Part shown: positions 57,807 through 64,000 of the stretch, in pieces
Numbering within the stretch: the first letter of the stretch is position 1
How the letters are laid out: the number at the start of each line of letters is the position of its first letter
NCBI GenBank assembly: GCA_963921195.1
Contig: OY992539.1
Coordinates: 209,006,035 to 209,070,034 of the forward strand
Direction: 5' to 3'
DNA: 64,000 nt
From: Pegoplata infirma
Lineage: Eukaryota; Arthropoda; Insecta; Diptera; Anthomyiidae
Notes under the pieces: generated by a model
The model's input: only the letters and a program-made list of their open reading frames with translations
Told to the model about the DNA's origin: nothing
Databases searched by the model: none
Made by a program: the position numbers and the translations under genes

Positions 57807-58141
57807 CAGGGGGTATTTATGTCGCTCACGAGAAAAAACTTTAACCGGTGGGATTAAAAGAATGATGGTTGAAAGAGGAATTGAATAAAAAAGGGATTTT
57901 TGATTTCTTTAAAAAAAACACTTTTGTATTGTTTTAAACAAAAAAAATTATGTGTTTCACACTTTTAAGATGTTAATGATTCAATATATTTTATAAAAAA
58001 TTATTAAAATTGCAAATAAAGTACAAATTTCATGATTTTAAAAAAATCCCAAAAAAAAACATTTAATCCCATCCACACTTCATTTGAGAGGAAAAATTGA
58101 GAGCTGAGAGACACACAATCTCTTATCTTTCTTTCTCTATG
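57807..58141 (+). mobile_element. Unassigned element with 7-bp duplications, copy A
   Basis: Runs from CAGGGGGTATTTATGTCGCT to ATCTTTCTTTCTCTATG, flanked by TAAAAAC (57800-57806, 58142-58148). The ends are not inverted copies beyond CA/TG. Two further copies (59315-59777 and 59989-60448) share both ends and also have 7-bp duplications. Non-coding. P-superfamily elements give 7-8 bp duplications and begin with CA, so that is one possibility. Confidence 0.82.
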
Positions 58142-58200
58142 TAAAAACTTTAAAAACGCATATCCTCCCAAGTTATTGGTAAAATATTATTTTGTGTGTA

Positions 58201-58315
58201 CATCATAAATTTTAAGTGGGTAGGATCAATATATCGGGAAATATAAACTGTACCAAAATTACACTTTTTTAACCACTTTTATGACCCTTAGAAATGAAAT
58301 TTCCAAATAGTACTT
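58201..58315 (-). repeat. Last ~140-bp satellite unit, minus strand
   Basis: ATTTTAAGTGGGTAGGATC, ATATCGGGAAATATAAACTG and GAAATGAAATTTCCAAATAG mark the last recognisable unit. Confidence 0.65.
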
Positions 58316-58437
58316 AACTAAAGTTTTGTAGCTATTTTGTTCGTAAAATACACAAAAGTTTCTTTTGTTTTACGAAAATTACTTGAGAAAACATTCTGGA
58401 AAATTTACGAAAAAAAGAAAATCCATCGTAATTTCAT

Positions 58438-58612
58438 ATAAAATGGACTTCCAAAACTGTCCAAATTTTTCTAGCATGTTCCGTTTTCGAAATATTCGCG
58501 TTCGAAATATTCCGTCAAAAAATTTCCAAACGCGAATAAGTATCTCGAAAACGGAACATGCTAGAAAAATTTGGATTGCGGTTTTGGAATCACGATGTCC
58601 ATTTTACATGAA
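58438..58612. repeat. Palindrome of ~175 bp
   Basis: AATTTTTCTAGCATGTTCCG and its complement CGGAACATGCTAGAAAAATT lie in arms of about 75 bp that start at TAAAATGGAC. The centre is GAAATATTCCGTCAAAAAAT. Probably a small foldback. No target duplication seen. Confidence 0.75.
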
Positions 58613-58743
58613 ATAAAGTCCTATTCTGTGGAAGTAACGTAAATAGTGGCCCCACTTAAACGGGGAAGTTGACCTTTTTCATTTTTTTACGATTTACCCC
58701 CATGCAATCAAAATTACCATAGACAATAAAACAATACTTTTTT

Positions 58744-58985
58744 CAATAGGAAGAACATATCAGAATCTGAAACTTTTTCTAAAGATAAAATTTGTTAGAA
58801 TCTAGGACTTTTTTATCGGAAAAGTGTAACAGAATCTGAGACTTTTCCTATAGGAAAAATGTGTCAGAATCTGAGTCTTTTTCTATATAGGAAAACTGTC
58901 TCAGAATCTGAGATTTTTTTCTATAGGAAAAATGTGTCAGAATCTGAGACCTTTTCTATGTAGGAAAACTGTCTCAGAATCTGAG
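58744..58985 (+). repeat. 35-bp palindromic satellite, small diverged array 5
   Basis: Seven diverged units (CAGAATCTGAGACTTTTTCT, TATAGGAAAAATGTGTCAG). The flanks repeat CATAGACAATAAAACAATAC (58716) and CATAGACAAAATAATAAAAC (58988), so the array sits inside a duplicated flank. Confidence 0.85.
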
Positions 58986-59062
58986 ACCATAGACAAAATA
59001 ATAAAACAATACTTTTAGACTGATAGACAAAATAATAAAACAATACTTTTAGACTGATTAAC
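58986..59062 (+). repeat. Direct duplication of a 38-bp unit
   Basis: ATAGACAAAATAATAAAACA and ATACTTTTAGACTGAT occur twice in tandem, with a related single copy at 58716-58740 left of the satellite. Confidence 0.75.
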
Positions 59063-59314
59063 AAAAATTTCCTAAAATTTTAGTATTTCGCTCAATATGA
59101 GGAAAAGTTGTGCATGTTTGGACACGTTATTTGCATATTTTGATAGGTTTTTCAAAGACCTTTCATTAGCTATGCAACATGACTAGGTTTTTTTGCATCG
59201 TATAGAGAGTTAAACGAAAAAAAAGAAAAATTTCTGCACCCTTTGCACCCCCCAAATTTGTAACCATAACTAATCAAAAAATCGCTTCATTAGAATAAAT
59301 TAAAATTAAAGTAC
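59063..59314. other. Spacer without recognised feature
   Basis: Mixed AT-rich sequence with no element ends or satellite. It may be host intergenic DNA upstream of the candidate exon. Confidence 0.4.
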
Positions 59315-59777
59315 CATCATAGAGAAAGAAAGATAAGAGATTGTGTCTCTCTCATCTCTCAATTTTTCCTCTCAAATGAAGTCTGGATGGGATTAAATGT
59401 TTTTTTTGGGATTTTTTTAAAATCATGAAATTTGTACTTTATCATAGAGAAAGAAAGATTAGAGATTGTGTCTCTCTCATCTCTCAATTTTTCCTCTCAA
59501 ATGAAGTCTGGATGGGATTAAATGTTTTTTTTGGGATTTTTTTAAAATCATGAAATTTGTACTTTATTTGCAATTTTAATAATTTTTTATAAAATATATT
59601 GAATCATTAACATCTTAAAAGTGTGAAACACATAATTTTTTTTTGTTTAAAACAATACAAAAGTGTTTATTTTAAAGAAATCCAAAATCCCTTTTTTATT
59701 CAATTCCTCTTTCAACCATCATTCTTTTAATCCCACCGGTTAAAGTTTTTTCTCGTGAGCGACATAAATACCCCCTG
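59315..59777 (-). mobile_element. Unassigned element with 7-bp duplications, copy B (minus)
   Basis: Reverse copy of A and C, flanked by AAAGTAC (59308-59314, 59778-59784). It carries an internal tandem duplication of about 130 bp (CATAGAGAAAGAAAGAT at 59318 and 59453) that copy C shares and copy A lacks, so B and C are the closer relatives. Confidence 0.85.
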
Positions 59778-59784
59778 AAAGTAC

Positions 59785-59988
59785 ATACCAAAATTAGCAG
59801 CACCGTTACTCAATGCAAAAAATATCCCTCTTTTCTCCAAGTGATCCCCAATTTTCATACTAACTCCACCACTACAAACACACAAAGCTCACACAAAGGT
59901 TTTGTTTACCTTTTTTACACATCTCTCCTATCTCTTTTATATTTTTGTTTGTCTATTTTTCTTTTACACATTTTTTTTTCAGTTCTTG
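59785..59988 (+). promoter_or_regulatory. Candidate promoter (or splice acceptor) before an untranslated exon
   Basis: A pyrimidine-rich stretch, CTATTTTTCTTTTACACATT and a T run, ends in TTCAGTTCTTG (59979-59988). This has two readings. TCAGTT fits the fly initiator (A at 59981), and once the inserted element is removed, TTCGGTAGTT lies about 25-33 bp downstream, close to a downstream promoter element. Alternatively the T-rich tract plus CAG is a good 3' splice site. There is no TATA box at the expected distance. Confidence 0.45.
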
Positions 59989-60448
59989 CAGGGGGTATTT
60001 ATGTCGCTCACGAGAAAAAACTTTAACCGGTGGGATTAAAAGAATGATGGTTGAAAGAGGAATTGAATAAAAAAGGGATTTTGGATTTCTTTAAAATAAA
60101 CACTTTTGTATTGTTTTAAACAAAAAAAAATTATGTGTTTCACACTTTTAAGATGTTAATGATTCAATATATTTTATAAAAAATTATTAAAATTGCAAAT
60201 AAAGTACAAATTTCATGATTTTAAAAAAATCCCAAAAAAAACATTTAATCCCATCCAGACTTCATTTGAGAGGAAAAATTGAGAGATGAGAGAGACACAA
60301 TCTCTTATCTTTCTTTCTCTATGATAAAGTACAAATTTCATGATTTTAAAAAAATCCCAAAAAAAACATTTAATTCCATCCAGACTTCATTTGAGAGGAA
60401 AAATTGAGAGATGAGAGAGACACAATCTCTTATCTTTCTTTCTCTATG
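59989..60448 (+). mobile_element. Unassigned element with 7-bp duplications, copy C
   Basis: CAGGGGGTATTTATGTCGCT to ATCTTTCTTTCTCTATG, flanked by GTTCTTG (59982-59988, 60449-60455). It is nearly identical to copy B in inverse orientation across 211 bp. It landed 7-8 bp after the candidate start of the exon. Confidence 0.88.
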
Positions 60449-60812
60449 GTTCTTGCGAAATTCTTTAGGGTTCGGTAGTTATTTGTGTGTTAATTAAAAA
60501 TATATAAGTATTTATTAAAAAAATGTGTGAAATACTAAATAAATAATAAAAAAAGTACTTTTTAATGAAAATATAATATTAATTTGTTAAAATTTTGTTA
60601 AATACAAGAAAATTGCATGCAAAATGTGTTAGTTATTAAAATTCCTAAAGCCGGTCGTTTATTTGCTTGTGTTGTTTGTTTCGTTAAGTTAATAAAGTGC
60701 AAGCAAAAAATAAAATGGTGGCAATGTGTTTAGTTTGTTGTTCGGTAAATTTAGTGTTAATATTATAATAAATTAGAAAATTTTTAAAAAAGACAATTGT
60801 TTGCGGAATTTA
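60449..60812 (+). other. Candidate 5' untranslated exon ending at a splice donor
   Basis: From GTTCTTGCGAAATTC to AATTTAAAAG, with GTAAGAAAAA next (donor at 60812/60813, matching MAG|GTRAGT well). The stretch is AT-rich with GTGTGTTAATTAAAAAT and GTGCAAGCAAAAAATAAAAT, typical of fly 5' UTRs. Its only notable open frame is short, starting at AAAATGG (60714) and running 17 codons. It shares no hallmark with the repeats around it. If real, it is the first or an early non-coding exon of a plus-strand gene whose coding part lies beyond the window, and the 35-bp array at 60862-62695 would be in its first intron. This is inference from signals only. Confidence 0.4.
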
Positions 60813-60861
60813 AAAGGTAAGAAAAATTTTGTGATGGAATTTTTCGGTTGGAAAAATTTCT

Positions 60862-62695
60862 CATGTCTCAGAATCTGAGACTTTTTCTATAAGAAAAATG
60901 TCTCAGAATCTGAGACTTTTTCAAGAGGAAAAATGTCTCAGAATATAAGACTTTTTCTAGAGGAAAAATATTTCAGAATCTGATAATTTTTCTAAAAGAA
61001 AAATGTCTCAGAATCTGAAACTTTTTCTATAAGAAAAATGTCTCAGAATCTGAGACTTTTTCTATAAGAAAAATGTCTCAGAAAATAAGACTTTCTCTAT
61101 AAGAAAAATGTCTCAGAATCTGTGACTTTTTCTATAAGAAAAATGTCTCAGAATCTGTGACTTTTTCTATAAGAAAAATGTCTCAGAATCTGAGACTTTT
61201 TCTATAGGAAAAATGTTTTTGAATCTGAGACTTTTTCTATCAGAAAAATGTCTCAGAATCTGAGACTTTTTCTATAAGAAAAATGTCTCAGAATCTGAGA
61301 CTTTTTCTATAAGAAAAATGTCTCAGAATCTGAAACTTTTTCTATAAGAAAAATGTCTCAGAATCTGAGACTTTTTCTATAAGAAAAATGTCTCAGAATC
61401 TGAGACTTTTTCTATAAGAAATATATCTCAGAATCTGAGACATTTTTCTATAAATAAAATGTCTCAAAATCTGAGACTTTTTCTATAAGAAAAACGTTTT
61501 AGAATCTTAAATTTTTTCTATAAGAAAAATGTGTCAGAATCTAAGAAAAATGTCACAGTATCGTCTCAGATTTTTATAGAAAAAGTCTAAGAAAAATTTC
61601 TCAGAATCAGAGACTTTTTCGAAAACTTTTCAGGAAAAAATGTCTCAAAATCTGAGACTTTTCCTATAAGAAAAATGTCTCAGAATCTGAGACTTTTTCT
61701 ATAAGAAAAATGTCTCAGAATCTGAGACTTTTTCTATAAGAAAAATGTCTCAGAATCTGAGACTTTTTCTATAAGAAAAATGTCTCAGAATCTGAGACTT
61801 TTTCTATAAGAAAAATGTCTCAGAATCTGAGACTTTTTCTATAAGAAAAATGTCTCAGAATCTGAGACTTTTTCTATAAGAAAAATGTCTCAGAATCTGA
61901 GACTTTTTCTATAAGAAAAATGTCTCAGAATCTGAGACTTTTTCTATAAGAAAAATGTCTCAGAATCTGAGACTTTTTCTATAAGAAAAATGTCTAAGAA
62001 TCTGAGACTTTTTCTATAAGAAAAATGTCTCAGAATCTGAGACTATAAGAAAAATGTCTCAGAATCTGAGACTTTTTCTATAAGAAAAATATCTCAGAAT
62101 CTGAGACTTTTTCTATAAGAAAAATGTCTCAGAATCTGAGACTTTTTCTATAAGAAAAATGTCTCAGAATCTGAGACTTTTTCTATAAGAAAAATGTCTA
62201 AGAATCTGAGACTTTTTCTATAAGAAAAATGTCTCAGAATCTGAGACTATAAGAAAAATGTCTCAGAATCTGAGACTTTTTCTATAAGAAAAATGTCTCA
62301 GAATCTGAGACTTTTTCTATAAGAAAAATGTCTCAGAATCTGAGACTTTTTCTATAAGAAAAATGTCTCAGAATCTGAGACTTTTTCTATAAGAAAAATG
62401 TCTCAGAATCTGAGACTTTTTCTATAAGAAAAATGTCTCAGAATCTGAGACTTTTTCTATATGAAAAATGTCTCAGAATCTGAGACTTTTTCTATATGAA
62501 AAATGTCTCAGAATCTGAGACTTTTTCTATATGAAAAATGTCTCAGAATCTGAGACTTTTTCTATATGAAAAATGTCTCAGAATCTGAGACTTTTTCTAT
62601 AAGAAAAATGTCTCAGAATCTGAGACTTTTTCTATAAGAAAAATGTCACAGAATCTGAGACTTTTTCTATAAGAAAAATGTCTTAGAATCTGAGA
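60862..62695 (+). repeat. 35-bp palindromic satellite, array 6, large
   Basis: About 51 units. The left third (60862-61640) is diverged. From about 61660 to 62690 most units are identical to the core of array 3 (spacer ATAAGAAAAA). Two shortened units lacking TTTTTCT (about 62042 and 62247) recur 205 bp apart with the same neighbours (including GTCTAAGAATC), showing duplication of a block of about six units. A patch of four units has the ATATG variant (62460-62575). Confidence 0.93.
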
Positions 62696-63415
62696 ATTAA
62701 AAAATTGTAAAAATTATTTTTGTATATAAAAACTTTAATTTAACTAATTATTTATTTATTTTCCAAAAATTTCACTTTTGAAAGTTAAACAATTTAGTTT
62801 AGAATTCTGTTACAAACTTTACCATTTAACAAATTTTTTCACATTCTCATAAATAATTTAAAATCTCTGCAATTTCTGTGTGTGTTTTCATATTTTCCCC
62901 CAAACCAAATTAATAATCACTTGAAATGACTCAATTATGAAACATTTAACAAAAAAATATACAATTTACTCACTCCTCTAAGGAAAACAAAATTTCCATA
63001 TAATTTAGAACCTTGACAATATGGAGAAAGAAAAAAAAATTGCTGAAAAAACAGTCAAAAGGAATGATTTTTTGCAAGGCAAAAAAAAAATTTACATAAA
63101 AAAACAACAACGAAAACATAACAATAATAAACATTTACATACATTAAAAGACTGAAAGCACTTATGAAATGTAGTAGTAGTAACATTAGTAGGAACTCCC
63201 TCTACCTACATTCCTCCCACTCCAACTACTTACATAGGAAAAGAAACATATGAGTAAACAAAATTTACGCAACCAAAACTGACAATAAATAGAAACATTA
63301 AAGAGGGAGGGTGGTCGGAAAAATGAAAATTGTTGCAATTGGGATTGAGAATGTTATAGGCAGAAATTACTTACTCCAATGTTAACATAACAAGGAATAA
63401 TTAGTGGTGTCCTGT
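62696..63415. other. AT-rich non-coding DNA, possibly intronic
   Basis: No satellite, element ends or open frame. AAAACAACAACGAAAACATAAC and a CTCCCTCTACCTACATTCCT patch give it a less repetitive look than most of the window. Confidence 0.45.
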
Positions 63416-63760
63416 AGAAATGTCCTATTATTGCTAGACGGTCGCTCCAATCGGTGTTACAAGAATTATAACATTCTTAAAATAATAAAAGTGAGTGGCA
63501 TTACTTTTTGCTCTCAAAGTAATGCTGAAGGTAATAAGTGGTCATTACCTAGTAATCTTTATGATAGAAATTTATGAAAAAAAAAAAAATTTATGATAAA
63601 AATTGCCTTTAGTTATCAGTCAGTCACTTAATTGGTGTCACAAGTATTATAACATGCCTAAAATTAAAATGAAGTTTAATTGTCACTGGTGTTTGATTCC
63701 AAAGTAATGCTTTTGGTAATGAGTTGTCATTACCTTAATACGGTTTATGTTAGTGATAAT
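63416..63760 (+). repeat. Two tandem copies of a ~182-bp unit
   Basis: AATCGGTGTTACAAGAATTATAACATTC-like sequence with CAAAGTAATGCTGAAGGTAAT at 63448-63545 recurs as TTGGTGTCACAAGTATTATA and CAAAGTAATGCTTTTGGTAA at 63634-63725. The copies are about 75 percent alike by eye. Confidence 0.7.
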
Positions 63761-63764
63761 GCTT

Positions 63765-64000
63765 AAATAATTTAAAGGCCTCTGTTCTGTCTTTCACAAC
63801 TTTTCAATTCACATGAAAATTTCCGAATCACATGAAATCATTAAATTATTGTTTTGTTGATCACGTTCTCATTTGAAGTTGAAATCGAATAATTAAAATT
63901 CAAAAAATTATAAAAAAAATAGTGCATTCGTTTTACATTCACCAAATTTTATTTATCTGAAACAAAACGAAAAAGAAATTCGGATGTGAAATCTAGAACA
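63765..64000 (+). mobile_element. Partial second copy of the element seen at 43297-45634
   Basis: TAAAGGCCTCTGTTCTGTCTTTC, CCGAATCACATGAAATC and TGCATTCGTTTTAC match 44590-44670 and 45180-45240 in order. The hAT MITE at 44705-45138 is absent here. The copy runs off the window. Confidence 0.8.

Larger units (their letters stand above)
56902..58198. mobile_element. TA-target foldback holding two further elements
   Basis: The ends CACACAAAAAAAT and CACACAAAATAAT are inverted copies, and the arms share CTTGGGAGGATATGCGTTTT. It is flanked by TA (56900-56901, 58199-58200); the satellite resumes in register after it. Inside lie a mini-me-like element (57122-57805) and a copy of the 7-bp-duplication family (57807-58141). 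Confidence 0.82.

Overview
The window looks like repeat-saturated nuclear DNA from a fly (Diptera, probably a calyptrate with a large AT-rich genome). The reasons are the strong AT bias, several copies of a short element with a GTCY/GACR microsatellite that recalls the dipteran mini-me/DINE-1-like (Helentron-related) elements, many hAT and TA-target MITEs, a 5'-truncated RTE-like LINE, and a sequence at about 59.98-60.81 kb that reads like a fly first exon or 5' UTR exon. I find no intact protein-coding gene of the host. The open frames longer than 100 codons are LINE remnants or fall in satellites and simple repeats.

Layout. (1) 1-8.05 kb: AT-rich DNA, then a LINE (3186-7829, 8-bp target duplication). 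It is broken by two later insertions, a hAT foldback in its endonuclease domain and a TA-target MITE with two tRNA-like sequences in its reverse transcriptase domain. (2) 8.05-14.2 kb: interleaved inverted-repeat elements around a mini-me-like copy, tRNA-like sequences, and a minus-strand 3' fragment of a second LINE. (3) 14.2-22.6 kb: arrays of a 35-bp satellite built from two near-palindromes, with a small hAT, two mini-me-like copies and a TA element that carries one array. (4) 22.6-58.3 kb: a decayed satellite of about 140 bp (hallmarks GGTACTTTTT, CTGAAATAATGG, AGGATCCT), on the plus strand to 50.35 kb and on the minus strand from 54.48 kb, split by many transposons. These include a three-level nest at 46.5-50.2 kb, a 1.7-kb hAT palindrome, a 0.7-kb (ATTTT)n run and several hAT elements with exact 8-bp duplications. 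(5) 58.3-64 kb: more 35-bp satellite, an unassigned family with 7-bp duplications (two copies in opposite orientation around the candidate exon start), the candidate exon with a GTAAGA donor, a 1.8-kb 35-bp array in its presumed first intron, and at the right edge a second copy of the element seen at 43.3-45.6 kb.

Relations. The history can be read by nesting. The old 140-bp satellite and the LINE were targets. hAT-type foldbacks (8-bp duplications), TA-target foldbacks and mini-me-like elements landed in them and in one another. The 35-bp satellite lies inside at least two TA-target elements, and one array edge carries the terminal sequence of one of these, so it may spread as transposon cargo. 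All family names rest on terminal sequences and target duplications read by eye. No database search was possible.
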